DNA of 64,000 nt, taken from Crotophaga sulcirostris (taxonomy: Eukaryota; Chordata; Aves; Cuculiformes; Crotophagidae). Below the pieces are notes generated by a model. The model was not told the DNA's origin and made no database searches. It saw only the letters and a program-made list of their open reading frames with translations. Both the position numbers and the translations under genes were made by a program. Below are positions 11,558 to 24,350 of the stretch, piece by piece; positions within the stretch are counted from its first letter, which is position 1; every line of letters starts with the position of its first letter. The stretch spans positions 1,510,800 to 1,574,799 of the forward strand of contig VYZB01000095.1 in assembly GCA_013397455.1 (NCBI GenBank), read 5' to 3'.

Positions 11558-14500
11558 AAAGAGAAAGGAACACTTAAGTTGAGGCAAGGGACAGAAAATT
11601 ACTTGTCATCATTTACTTGCAGCAAATTCCAGTCTCTCAGTAGTTTTACTGAATGTCTTACAAACATCTCCCATTTTTATTATAATGGGATAGAAAAATT
11701 AGAATCTCTAGATTTTATTTATGCATTACACCTCTGTGTGATCTATTTGTTACACATTAGCCCTTGAAGAAATGCTAGAGATAAAATTCCAAACAGCTCA
11801 TATTGCAAACTTAAAAACTTTGGGGACAGGGCAAGGTGGATTGCCTCCATCAGAGAGGCTTAGTTTAATCCTCAGAGCACCTCCTACTAGAATGTTATAG
11901 AGATGCAAAATTTAATATTACTCAAGCCATACATGGGAGTTCATGGTTTTGTTTTTTTTATTATTATTTTTATCCATACTGTTATTTTATATCAAGCCCT
12001 ATACTTACAGTGCTTCATATTGCATATACTGCAAGTAAAAATAGGTTTTTTTCAGTCTTATCTCTATGTGCTGATTTACAGATTATTTGTGTTGTGTTTT
12101 AGTTTTTTACAGATTCTCAAAATGTAGAACTGCTTTTGCTAGCAGATATTGCAACTAGCTACCCCAACTCTCTCCTTTAAATGCTTTTCTGTTTCATACT
12201 TTGTAGGAGGTCTTTGACTCTGCGACAGAGACCAGAGTCAAATGGTTCCAAACCTGGTAGACATGCTACTCATCTCTTCCATACATTGCTCATGCACATA
12301 CCCTTCAAAGGTCTTCCTTCTGACAATACTATATGTTAAATCCTGATTTGAACTGGTGCTGGTATGTATTTAGGCAGCTTAAACATTACCCCTTTCTCAT
12401 CTCTCAATTTCCAAGTTTCTCAGAAGTTTCTACCCAGAGATACATGGAAATAATCTCAAATGGCCTCCATAGGAAGGTCTCCAACTTGGTTCAATGTGAA
12501 TGCAGTTTTGTGGATGTCACTGTAAGGATCTATTTGCAACCACATCCATCTCCAGCCTAAACCTTGTACCACTTAAGCGATTACAAGCAATTTCTGTTAC
12601 ACTGTAGTGAAACTCTCACAGTAGTTTGTAGACACAAGCTGCATGGTCATACACATTTTTATCTCCTTCTGGCTCCCCATCCATGTAGTTCTTTTAAATA
12701 TATGATGTAAGGAAGTAGTCTACGTACAGTACCAACTATTTTTTCAAAGTATAGCTGCTGGAATTGTGCTAGGCATCAACTGGCTAAAACTTTTATAGTC
12801 ACATTTTTGTTCAAAAACATTTTACCCTTGGAAGATGGGATATAGACCACATAGCCTCTGGACAGATTTGCTATTTCAAATGCATTACTTTCCTTTCCGA
12901 GATTTTTTGCAGATTTAACAAGAAAAAGAAAATGGAATTTTCATTAGTCTTTGATGTTTGAAAAACAACTAATCCCTGGTCACCAGCTACTCAGGAAACT
13001 AGAGGCCTCACTACACTGTCTCCAAAATTCACTCTCCAAATATTTTCTTACAGAGTAATGCAACTATTTCCTACACAGACAGACATTATTTTCCTCAGAC
13101 TATCTGCAATTATTCACCTATAAAACGCTCAGGTACAGAACTACTCTAAGAGTAGAGGATTTTGACCTGAAAGAGCTTTGAAAGCCCAACATCACAACTG
13201 TAAAATAAGAAGAGACCAACAAAGGAAGAGAAAGACATTGAAACTGGGAAAATTCCTGGGAATTTTTTTATTATTATTACTCTTAAGTAGAAAAGTGATA
13301 CATTAGGTCTTCTGCAACAAGTTACTCTATTCTTGGGATGCAAAGGAAGAAGTATCTGTCTAATTCATAAGGATGACTTTTTTCACCTGCCTGGGAATCC
13401 TCCACTGAAACAGAGCAGATGAAGTTACACTATATTGCAACCCATTTGATTTCCACACCCAGGATAAAACGTATAACACTATCCTCACTCAAACATACAC
13501 TGGAGATTGACTGATTAACTGCGGTGCCAATTTGTTTATTCCATCATAAAACAAAAAAGTCTTCAAAATGCATTCAAACTTGCTATTCCAGCAAAATCTT
13601 GGACGTTTTGCAAAGGAAATCTTACCCACACTTTTTCTTTAGTTCAGGCTAGAAGAAATGCTTCTGAAGAAAAGTCACCACTAGCAATGCAACTTAATGC
13701 AGTACAAATTGCTTTTCTTAAAAAAATAAGAAATTAACAGTACTTAGGCTTGATGGATTGTTTGTCCTTTTCATTTTTTAAAATTCTGCAGTGTTAAAAC
13801 TGGGCCATATGGAACATAGTTGTTGGTGTCAGAGCCCAGATGCCAGCTGCCTACATTCTTATGGCAGCTGCATCTGGATTTCTCATCACTCTGGTTTCAG
13901 AGTTAAAAGAAAAATTGTTAATTTTCAAAGAGAAACCACTTTTTCCCCACAAATTCAAGCAATTAGTATCATCAAAGTTGAGGCAAAGGCACAGGATTCA
14001 ATACAATTCTCCTCTGCCTACTGAGCTGCGTTCACTAAACACATGGCCAATACTGGCCCATCACAACTCTGAGGTGAAATACGTTCACTTTGGCATTGCC
14101 ATAGATGACTTAGGTGAATGCTTTTTATTGCTCAGTGAGGTAGAGCTAACAGCACTTGCAAAATCAGTGACAGAAGCTCAGCTGGCAAATTGATAAAGGG
14201 AACTACTACACCACAGCAAATAGTCAAATATGCAAATAATAACTTTCTTGAATCTTTTCCATTGCACGCACAAAGCCTTCTCTGGCACTAAGAGGAACCC
14301 CTCCATAGTCAATTAAAACAAGCCTGATCATGGACAGAAAAACCAGCCCTTTATGAATCAACTTACAATTTTCTTTTTGTTCTGTGAACAAAAGCATGAG
14401 TGTGAAGGAATGATCATTCTTGTCCATAGAACAGTTTCAGTAGGATAATCCTTCTTAAGGTGCCATATTTTGATGGCCAGCAGGTAAAATATTGAAGGAA

Positions 14501-17382
14501 TTTTCACTTAGTCCTTGTTTTTATTAACATACAAACAGCATCCTGTTTCTCAGAAAGTTTTGTTGATATCTGAAGACACCTTGAGTTTTTCAGTGGAGCA
14601 ATATTAAAGTTGATGTTTGCCTTGAGGAACCAATGTAAATAGTAGAACTCCAGTCTTTCCTGGCTTTCTAAATTAGAATATTTACATGCTGGTCTTTTGC
14701 CACATGATTTTGTAAAATTTATTTACAGTGTGAGGTATTGGTGCAAAGTCATTATCATTCCAATTAAAAATATAAAATTCCACCCCCCTGATGTTTATTA
14801 TTACTAGCCACTTTTTATAGAGTTAACTAAAAATGTATGAACTCAGAGAACTTAGATTTGGGTTGACTTCAAGCCTTGATAAATTTTGAAAGGCCTTGGC
14901 TAATTTAATTCTCATCTACAAAACTCTTGCATTTTACAGCAGAGTGTTTATAGAAGAAGCTACTCCTGGCTGACTTTATAGAATAATTTCATTCCGCATA
15001 ATATTCCTACCTTAGTGTACTCAAATCTCTGAGGATATTCATTTGGCATAATTAAATTACAAAACCTACATCATGTACTTCTAATAGTCTCAATATATAT
15101 GAGATGGATAATACACAGCCAAAACCAATCTATTTGCTACACTTGGGAAGAGCAAGTAGTGTTCTTTTAGGGCCTGACATTAAGGTGTTCAAAGATGCAC
15201 CTACCACCAAGTGCCACAAATTAAAAAGCACTCAACTCCATATATAACCTTTTCAAAGCAATGGCTCTTAGCATCTCGCCTAAAGCTTTCAGTCTAATCC
15301 AAAGCCTATTAAAAACATGTTGCTCACCTTGAATGATGCTTAGCATTTTTGGAAAGCCTCACCAAGTACCTTCAGCTGCCACTGAAATCACCAGGAGTTG
15401 CAGGCACTCAGCATTTTACGCTAGACAAGCAGCCACCATGATCAAACATCTTCTGAAGTAATGTTTGTCTCTCCTGCTGCGACTCACTTGCATTCTGCAT
15501 CTGGTGCTCTAACCTTCCTGCTCCCAGAAATCCCTCTCAAAGGAACATCCTGACTCAGAATCAACTGACTGGCTCTTTTTTTAGAAGTTTCTTAATTTAG
15601 GTTCATTCTTTCCTCCTAGAGGGGGAAAAGCTCTTCTGTTCTTTTCACTTTCAGTACTATTTCCTTAATGTATGTGTTATTACAATACCTTCCTGGTATT
15701 ATTTGTCCTGGTAAGGAAAAATCTAGCATCAACTTTAATACAGAGGTTTAGAAGCTCCTTTGGTTTATGGAGAAGTTTCAGCTCCAGGTGAAGGGGAAAA
15801 AAACAACCCCACCACACCTAGTGGCATTCTGTCAGAAGACATATCTTCCATTACTCCCCATCTCTTCCCCTTGCTATTACACTTAGGCTTGAATATAGAT
15901 TAAGAATTAAAAGTTAAATGAACCCAGTAAAACATTCATCTGCAGATAGCAAGCTCAGACAAAAAGAAATCTTCAGTAGTTTTTTCTTGATGTCTTGCTC
16001 CCTTTTTCAATTTTAAAAAGTGAAATCTCTTAGAACGTTTTTTACAATTTTTATGACTTTTGTATGGCTTCTTTAATGACCCTTGTGTGTGATAAAAAGT
16101 ACAATTAAAACTGTAGTTCCCTCAGTTAATTCATATTTTCTTCTTGTGGCACTAGCATGATGAGCTTTATAATCCTGATGATAAACCTTTTCCGCAAAAC
16201 CTAATTAGGTTCCTAAAAGTTTCCAAAGCTCTTAATTTCATGTCCATCTTTTAAAAATTACTATTTGCAAGAGAGATTTCTTGCATCTTAAAGGTGGAAA
16301 TACTGAAAGGGACTACCCACTGTGTTTCAGTTATTAAATTAGCAAGAGAAGTGCTTATGTTTGAACACTCAATTGTGAGGCAAGACTTACGCGGTCATTA
16401 TCCTGGTATGCAGGTACACAACTCATTCAGCCTCACTTCTCATGCAGGGCTTGCAGTCAGACACCTTCCACAGCTATGCTAACAGTCTCAAAGATGACAA
16501 AGGATGTTATTTTAAGGAAAAATCTCTAGAGGATAGCTGCCCAGGTCTACCTTGGAAACTACAAGGGAAGGCATTCAGGCAAAGACCAGCTGCTCCCCTA
16601 ACGCTGAGAGACTCAGTTACAGGGAGTTGTACGTAAAACAAAGGATGTAAAACTACTCATATTTAAGTTAGGGAGTAACCAGATCAAGGGAGCTCAAAGG
16701 TGACTTGAGTCACTGGCCGCCATTCCAGGGCAAAGCTCTGACAAACTCTGGGACTGTGATGAAGTTAAGATGCAGTTTTACTTGGCCTCACATGAGAGCA
16801 TGGAAGGCAGTGTTCACACTTTCAATATTTTCGCTCAAGTCTAAGCAAATCTTTCGCTTTCTTAGGTGGGAGCTGAGATAGAATTGAAATGCTTTGGGAG
16901 GGACTAAGAGAGCTCCACGACCACTGCTTGCCTACAGATGCTCATGAGTTTCTTAGAATAACGAATACAGTGTTATTTCAATATGTTATATAGACTTTTA
17001 TCTTTTTCTTACAATGCAGTCACTGTACCTTCACCGTCTTTCTCATTAGAGCCTCTTTTTTCCCCTCTTCACTCCTGACTTTCCTTACACTGTTTGCACT
17101 TCTTTATTCTTGTTCTCTATCCGTGTATCAAAACTATTCTGTTGAAGAGCAAACGTCTGAGAGTGAAGGTTTTTTGGGTATCGAATGTGCTTTTTGATGC
17201 TCAAAGTGCAGCACAAAGAATTAAGATTAAAAGAACTGAGTGATACAGTGGAGATTAGAGAGAGCAGAGAATGCTAAAGACACACAGGAAAGCTAAAATC
17301 ACTTCAAACATTAATATCCGCCTTTGTGCCATATTCTACAAAAAGTGTTCTGTATCGTAAGCTTCAATCTTTTATTCTTTTT
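11558..17382. other. AT-rich non-coding DNA
   Basis: No exon, RNA gene or named transposon is visible. The largest frame is 117 codons on the plus strand (13840-14193), with a second frame overlapping it. It has no recognised domain and no splice signals that would mark it as an exon. Short TAATTA-type motifs are scattered through the stretch without forming a clear block. Confidence 0.5.
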
Positions 17383-17470
17383 ATTTTATTTCAAGCAGTT
17401 CTCTGATAAGATGAACATCCAAACTTTTAAAAAATTAATGTTGTTATATAGGTATGGGTAAAAATATATA
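17383..17470 (+). repeat. left arm of a long inverted repeat
   Basis: This arm is the reverse complement of 18061-18139. Block one (17383-17415, 33 bases) is identical to the complement of 18107-18139. Block two (17441-17465, 25 bases) is identical to the complement of 18062-18086. Between them lie a few substitutions and an indel of about 5 bases in an A/T run. The outer boundary is sharp at an ATTTTATTTCAAG word. Confidence 0.9.
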
Positions 17471-18060
17471 TTTAAGGAATATAATACCCTGTGAGGACTT
17501 CTGTTAAACCAATAGTGCTCAAAAAACACAGTCATGAAAGTTTTACTATACAAGACTATTAAAGGAAGGGGAAAAAAAGGTAGGTATTATCTTGGAAATG
17601 TGATGAGACTACAAAGAAAAATGCTTTGCCTCTTTCCTTCATACTTCTTTTTCAAATAATGAGAAATAGTTTTTACACACTACAACCATTAGTGGATGCT
17701 ATGACACAGAAAGGAATATAAATGAGATGTCTCCTCAAGGCAAGTAAGGCTGAAAGAAAGGCTTAGGGGTTGTGGGTTTTCATTGGTCAGTTTTCGTTTG
17801 TTTGCTGGGTTTTCTAAAAACTTATACAATAAGGTCGAATATTTCAATAAGCTTACTCACAAGTTTTTCTGAGACCTTGTCTAGATGTTCCTAGTTGTGA
17901 TCTATCCATTAAGTATACTGTAACCAGGACAAACCTGATAAAAAGTGCCTTAAGCTCAAAAAAACAAGAATATTTAATCAAGATTATAAAGTTTTGCAAT
18001 GAAACACCTAGAAAGTTAAGAACTTCAAGCTAAGACAGTTCAACTATGTCTAAAAATACA
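17471..18060. other. spacer between inverted-repeat arms
   Basis: About 0.6 kb of AT-rich DNA with no coding frame, no transposase-like peptide and no recognised repeat. If the two arms are terminal repeats, this is the interior of a non-autonomous DNA transposon of roughly 757 bp. I could not find matching target-site duplications outside the arms. Confidence 0.5.
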
Positions 18061-18139
18061 AATTTTTACCCATACCTATATAACAATTTTTTTTAAACTT
18101 TGGATATTCATCTTATCAGAGAACTGCTTGAAATAAAAT
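18061..18139 (-). repeat. right arm of a long inverted repeat
   Basis: This is the partner of 17383-17470 in inverted orientation. The arms are nearly identical apart from a central indel and a few substitutions, so they are either young, maintained by gene conversion, or under constraint. A transcript crossing both could fold into a long duplex. Confidence 0.9.
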
Positions 18140-20887
18140 GTCTGTGTTCACTAGAGGTGTAAACCAATTTCTCTGTTGCAAAACAAACATGAAATGGGAT
18201 GCACGAGCAGACAAGTGTTTCCCAGAAGAAATGGGCACCCTCCATAGTGGATCCAATTCAGTAGACAACATTAATGTCCTCACAAGTTTCCAAGGAAAGC
18301 ATCACTTTCTCATAGGATGAAGGGTGAATACCAATAAACTCCCAGAAGTGACATACGAAAAGAAAGTTTCATCTTGCTTACTTCAAATATTCCTTCTTTT
18401 CTTCTGAAAACACAGTGAAGACATACCCGTTATTTGCTTACCACGGAGCACAGTGAGGCAAACTTAACATTCGAGGCAGAACGTAGGCTTGAATTGATTC
18501 ATCCCTTCAGTTTTTTCCCTTCAATATTTGCCTGCACTTTTTAACGATTACACTTGTGTGACTATATGGAAGTACTTCAGGCCCTTAGTGCCACAAAAAA
18601 GGATGCTTCATGCCACTTTGCTATGGCCCATTTTCCTGCATCTGCCCCCTACTGTGTTCTTATGTGGATATAGAAATAAAAAGATCAGCTCCCCACCAGG
18701 CTAATTCTGTCCCAGCACAGAATTCACCACAGCCCAGATGTTCAACTGGATGTTCTCAGTATGACGGGCTCCTACAGCTTTTCTCAAAGCTCTGGCCAAC
18801 AGCCTTAGCTGAAGGTTTTCAAGAGCAATAAGGGGAATCTGACAAGACAAACAGCTAGTGTTTGTAACTGGCCAGCAGCACAATACAAATTCAGGTCTTT
18901 CAGAACAAATAAGACAAAACTTATCTTCAAAATGTTACATTGGATGGTTTTTGTCAAAGGCTAGCTGTGGAGGAAGGCAGCAGCATGAGGAAGCATAGCC
19001 CCGACAGTGACTTGTCAAACCAGTATATTTGAATAAATAGGACAAGCACACAATATAATTGTCACCAACACAAAACAAAAAACCCACAGTTACTTATTAC
19101 AACCCAAATCTCCAGTTCAGCATTCCTTGTTTGCATGCTCTTATCAGATACAGCATGTTTACTTTTGCTCTCGGTGTTACCTGCACAGCCTTGCTGAGGA
19201 ATCTAGTACAGTCTGCCCATTCCTAAAACTGAACACTTGGAGTTCGTGGACTCCACAGGAGGCAACAGTGCACGCAACCTGTATGTTCGATTTGCAGTTT
19301 GAACACAGATGGGTAGTTACTTTACCTTAGCTATTCTTAGAATTCCCAGAATAAAAGTTGCATTATTGGAGCAGCTGAATATCTATATGGTAGATGCCTG
19401 GAAATTATCACCAACTTAAATCAAAACAACGAACTAGATCAGGGTCAAAACACACAACTAAGCTGTACAGCTGACACTCCAACAGTACACAACACAGAGG
19501 GCATGACTGAAACAGATACTACATCATTATTATTACATTTGAGAGACCTATATCATTAGGAATCCAAAGCTGCTGAGTATAAGTTTTTAGGAGAGAGGAA
19601 GTGAGAGGAAGGAAAGAATAAACTAGAGATTAAAGAATTGTATGGTTTCTATCATGGTAGATGGTACTAAATTTGCTCTGGCCAGAGTCAATAAATCACA
19701 ACATGCAACTTCCTCCAAGTTGAGTGACTGATACACAGGGCCAGAACAAATGACAGGTTTGCAAGAGAAAAGATCAGAGGTGAACACAAGGTGGACATTA
19801 CAACTGAAACCCTAATGTATTTCCAAACCAACATGACATGAGCCATAAAATAACTGGGAGAGCACCATAATTTTCTTCAGGCTGGTTTATACTGCATACT
19901 GTGGTTGAAAGGGGAAAAAAATGGAAAAAAAAGGAAGGAAAAAAAGACATGCTGTACATTTACAGGTGAACACAAATTTACAGTGTCTGTGAGTTTAAAA
20001 AAAGTAATTAGAATGAATGATACAAAGCCTGCTAGGAAAACACACTCCTCCATCCCAACACACTGCAGCAGGCAAACTCCCTTCAAGCACTGTCATTAAT
20101 CCCACACAGTTCTCATAACCTTGCCACTACTAAAAATTTCTCCCAGATTTCCTTTGCTTAGATACAAAGAGAAACAGTTGTTCTCACCAGGCGAATATCA
20201 AGGTGGCAGTTTCCCTAGCAACAATAGCTTAAGAACTCCTCCTCCCCAGCCTTCATCATGTAAATTCTCAGCAATTCAGGGCAAGTGCAGGAGGAAGGAT
20301 TCAGTCTGGGCTTTATCACTAGAAGAACACAGTTTATACAGTAACATGCATTCAGTAGCTTGCTAACCTAACAGTGTTAAGGGTATAGGTATAATATTAA
20401 TCAAAAGCCCAGTCCTGCAGCTTGACTCCTTCTGGTTTCTTTTTAAGTAGCCTGCAAAGAACACCACTCTGGTCAATGCTTTACCTGAATTTAGGGGACA
20501 GCAAAACCCTGGGCTACTTTAAATTTCTAACCATGTCAACACTTCTCTTAGTTTTTCTTAGCTCTAAATCTAAATAATCAGCTTTGGCAATGAAGTCTTA
20601 TATTGTTTAAATGAGGCAAATCCTACTAAGATGCTTGTGTGTTGTATTAAAAAGTAAAACTCAGAGGTATAAAATGTCAGTCCTATTCCAAAATTTCAAA
20701 GTTTCAAGGCAGATATGACAGCCCTAAAATTGTAGCATATAATTAGAACTAGCAGAGACTCTTTCATCCTATTAAACATCACCTCCTTACTATTTTTTTT
20801 CCAATATCATGTGATTATGTACTTCATTAAGGCAATTACAGCATATTTATGAAGAGGCCCTTGTCTCTCCGAGCATGGCTGCTGAAT
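18140..20887. other. non-coding DNA
   Basis: No supported gene or named repeat. Short frames around 18.6-18.9 kb and 19.9-20.4 kb overlap on both strands and carry no domain. A purine-rich patch of A and G runs lies at about 19910-19945. Confidence 0.5.
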
Positions 20888-20910
20888 GGGGGGGGGGGGC
20901 GGGGGGGAGG
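20888..20910 (+). repeat. G-rich tract
   Basis: Twelve G, one C, seven G, then AGG. A tract of this kind can fold into a G-quadruplex, and its length is prone to slippage. Confidence 0.85.
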
Positions 20911-22404
20911 AACTTTCATTTTTAAATCTTCCTAAGCTTTATTCCTCTTTCTGTATTTTAAAATATTTTAATTAAATCCCTGGGCACAAGTGGATATGAT
21001 TTAGAAGGCAATTCAGGTCTTTAGACCTACACAGATGTCACTTAAAATCATCTTTGAAGGATGATTTCAGAAACAACTAAAGCACCATTAATGAGAGTAA
21101 ATTGGAGGTGCATGAGTAGCAACCACTATTATTTTGACATCATTCAAGTTAAACAGCAGCTACAAGGAACGTCTGCCCATTAACACTGAGCTCATCAGCA
21201 TTCAGGAGAAAAACTCATTAGAATATCAGTCAAATTTTTTGAACATTTTTCAATGAAAAACCTCAATACAATGAAAAATTTGCAAGATGCAGATGAAAAC
21301 ATGAATTTTCATAAAGCACTAAACATGTAGGGAATGAAACTAATTCACAAGGTTAAATATGCCTACTGAGATCTTTTCACATTTGGCTATGCTCTGTTGA
21401 ATTATTTGCAAGAGGTATTTGATGGTTCTTTCAAAAGTGAATGGTGTAGCTTCCAGAATTTTGAAGTTAAGATGAAATCAGATATAAAGCAAGGTAAAAT
21501 TCAGCTGACATCAGGCTTCTTTGCAAACTTAAACTTGATTTAGTGGCATAAAAAGGACAGAGTTTTTCCACAGACTTTTGAGCAAATCTAGAGCCAGTCT
21601 GAACTGAACAGAGAACAGCTTACTTTAGGAGGCAGTAAGGTTGCTCAGTCCTTCTGTACAAACCCCATGTTGGGGCAGCTTCTGATGACCTCAGAGATTA
21701 CTTATCCTCAGTGACCCATCATGACGGACACTGTCTACCTGAATGCACTTGGCAAACTACTATGGGTTCAGCTCTGCTGGCAATCCTTTTACTCACCAGA
21801 AGCTTCAAAATGAGCTTATCATTTCAGAGAAACAGGGACCTGTCTTCTTGGATCATCATTTCACTATAAAAACAGAAGAGCCTCTGAGCTCTCCTAAATA
21901 CAATGGCCAAATCCCTTCTAATAAGTTCTGCTTCACGATGCCACTCATGCCCAGACACCATGGGGAAAGAAACAATATGATACCAGAAAGCAGGGGTGCA
22001 AGTTCTCAGGATAAAATTAACAAACTTAAAGTATCACAGCTCCCTTTCTTACATTGAGAAGAGCAAGGGAAAGAACAAGTAGCTCCTTACAAATCAATCC
22101 TCATAGCCTAAAAATTTGCAGCACCCCTTCAGGTCCATAGAAATGTGCATCTGAGAGTTACACACTCAAAATTATTTCAGGCTGTTGTGATTCAAAGTGA
22201 GCACTCTTTAGCAAACATCCCATTTTTTTTCAGTAGATGCTTTCTATGTTCATTTATGCTTGTACAAGCTGGGTCAGGTAGTATCAACAAGTCACAGAAG
22301 CCCAAGATAAGGAACTACTTGCTCCAGTTTGCTTAAACATGCAGAGGGTACAAGGCAGTGCAGAATCTACATAATTGTGTCACTTTTGTTTGTGAACATG
22401 CTAC
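20911..22404. other. AT-rich non-coding DNA
   Basis: No supported gene. A 104-codon frame at 21743-22057 has no recognised domain. The last five bases, GCTAC (22400-22404), are the left target-site copy of the following LTR. Confidence 0.5.
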
Positions 22405-22785
22405 TGTACTGGTTTGACTGGGACAGAGCTAGTTTTCACAGTAGCTAGTATGAGGCTATGTTTTGGATTTGTGCTGGAAAGACTTGACAAAATAGGAATG
22501 TTCCAGTCACTGCAGAGTAGTGCATCAAGGCCTTTTCTGCTCCTCTCCCCACTCCATCAGGGAGGAGGCTGAGGGTGCACAGGCCAGCTAGGACAGCTGA
22601 CCCCAACCAACCCAAGGGATATTCCACACCATATCATGTCATGCTCAGCATATAAAACTAGGGGGAAAAAAAGGAAGGGAGGGATGTTTGGGGTGATTCC
22701 AATTCTTTCCTCCATTGCACAAGAAAAGGGGGGTGAGTAAGCAGCTGTGTAGTGCCTAGCTGCCAGTTGGGGACAAATCACAATA
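22405..22785 (+). mobile_element. solo LTR of an avian ERVL-type endogenous retrovirus, internally deleted
   Basis: The sequence follows the avian ERVL LTR layout that I know: a TGTACTGGTTTGACTGGGA start, a GGATTTGTGCTG word, AAGGCCTTTTCTGCTCCTC, an AGGACAGCTGACCCCAACC stretch, ATGCTCAGCATATAAA, and a terminal segment containing GCAGCTGTGTAGTGCC and ending CACAATA. Five-base target duplications flank it, GCTAC on the left (22400-22404) and GCTGC on the right (22786-22790), with one mismatch. At about 381 bp it is shorter than I expect for the family. The part after GGATGTTTGGGGTGATTC, where the R region and poly(A) signal should lie, is missing. There is no internal retroviral sequence on either side, so it is a solo LTR left by recombination. 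Assignment is from memory of the family, without an alignment. Confidence 0.85.
22651..22658 (+). promoter_or_regulatory. LTR TATA box
   Basis: TATAAAAC follows ATGCTCAGCA inside the ERVL LTR. It sits where the retroviral U3 promoter has its TATA element. Whether it is still active is unknown, and the normal downstream R/poly(A) region appears deleted. Confidence 0.6.
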
Positions 22786-22790
22786 GCTGC

Positions 22791-23999
22791 TGACAAAACT
22801 TGAAGTATAAAGTAAAAATATAAGGAATGCTATGCAAGAAGGCAGTGCCAAGGAAGGCATGCATTCAGGTATAAAGGTAACCCAAGGTTTCATTGCTCAG
22901 AAAATTCTAATTCCTACCTACCTTGCCTTTCCAGTTGTTGTCATCAGGATCATTAATCCCAAAAGAAAATAACCAGGATGCTGCTTTCCTGTGGCTACAT
23001 TTTCTCTCATTACCTTATAAAGGAGAATGTTATAGTTTTTAACCTCAGGGGAATTGTTACCTAATCAGTTTGGGAACAGCATGTGAAAAGCACACAGGAA
23101 CACAAAACATCATACAACCTCTAATTTAACAAGTAGGCTTACTAGTCCAAAGCTGAAAGTCATCTTAAAACATTTCCCCAAAGGTCAAACAAAACCCCAA
23201 ACAAGCTACTCACCCACCAGCTTGCTACTTCTCAGCAGGAGAAACAAAACCATCTCCCTTTCAGGAACACCTGAAGCTGCAGATGCAAACAATCAAGTGT
23301 TTAAGAAACAAATCCCCCACCATCCACCCTCTTCTCCTGACTTTAAATACAGCTGAACTTCCTTTTGTCCTTTTTTGATAGCTGCATTAGCTCTGTGTCT
23401 CAGGGAGTTGGTTAATCCTCCCTTTCTCCACGGAGATCTCAACCTGCTGTTGCAAATGGTTATAAAACACATCTTTGTGCAGTAATACTGATAGGTGCCT
23501 TCCTACTACCATCATTATCTTCTGAGGCCAAAGGAAAAACGAAGGTTCAAGAACCCTACCTGTCTCAAGTTTCCACATCACTTTAAGGAAGATTTCTCTG
23601 TAGGAGAGCAAGCTGTGGTAGGGTTCGTTTTTTTCCCCCCTCCTTCTTTAAACTAAAATAAATCTAGCTCCTTTTTTATTTTTTAATGAAGTCTTGGGCC
23701 GCTGCTCAGGCATACACCTTGAGCTGCAGACGAGAGCTGGGAAGACAGAAGATAATACAGAGGGTTGGGCTGCAGGGTACTAGTAGAAATTATAAGAACT
23801 AGCTCCCTGTGCAGTTCTCCTCCTGGGACAGAGTTGGGTTAGTGGAATGCCTGGTTACAGTAGAAAGGGGGTTTTACTTTTTCCTGGAGTGTACACGACC
23901 CCTCCTGTCCCTGCATTTGTTATCTGTGAGCTTGTTGCTGAAGTTTTTTAAGAGAAAGGAAGCTAGGACTGCCTGGGCAAGAAGTGATTTCTCTCTGAT
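22791..23999. other. non-coding DNA
   Basis: No supported gene. Composition becomes slightly GC-richer after about 23.7 kb. Frames around 23.4-23.6 kb and 23.8-24.1 kb overlap on both strands and show no domain. Confidence 0.5.
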
Positions 24000-24350
24000 G
24001 CCCCATGGAGAAACCCAAATCACACAACGTGTGCAAACATGAGTCAGCAGCGAGTTGCCATGGTCACTTGCAGAAACACCACAGTCCCCCCCAGCTCCTG
24101 CTACCTGCCTTTCCACCAGGCACAGCGACAGCAAACAAACGCAAATCCCACAAAGAAGGGAAACAGCAAGGGCTCCCTTGGCAGCACAGCAAGGAGGCTT
24201 GCAGGGCCCAACAACCGCCCCTCAGCCTGTGGGCCCGCAAGGGCTTGGCACAATGCTCGCTGCCATCCCCAAACACCTGTTATCTTAAAACCCAGAGAAA
24301 ACACCTAAAACACAGCTCACCCTCTACTGCAGTCCACAAAGCATGTTAGG
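24000..24350. promoter_or_regulatory. GC-richer patch with NF-E2/MARE-like and X-box-like motifs
   Basis: This patch is clearly richer in G and C than its surroundings. It is open in several frames on both strands (up to 114 codons), which follows from base composition rather than coding. ATGAGTCAGCA at 24039-24049 matches the NF-E2/AP-1-type MARE consensus. GTTGCCATGGTCAC at 24054-24067 matches the RFX X-box (GTTGCCATGGCAAC) with a change in the right half. The two sites are five bases apart. This could be a regulatory element or an old GC-rich repeat such as an LTR; I cannot decide from the sequence alone. Confidence 0.35.

Noticed and set aside
24005..24349. 114-codon plus-strand frame with several overlapping frames on both strands.
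   Set aside because: Openness in many frames at once reflects locally raised GC and few stop codons. The peptide is low in hydrophobic order and matches no family.
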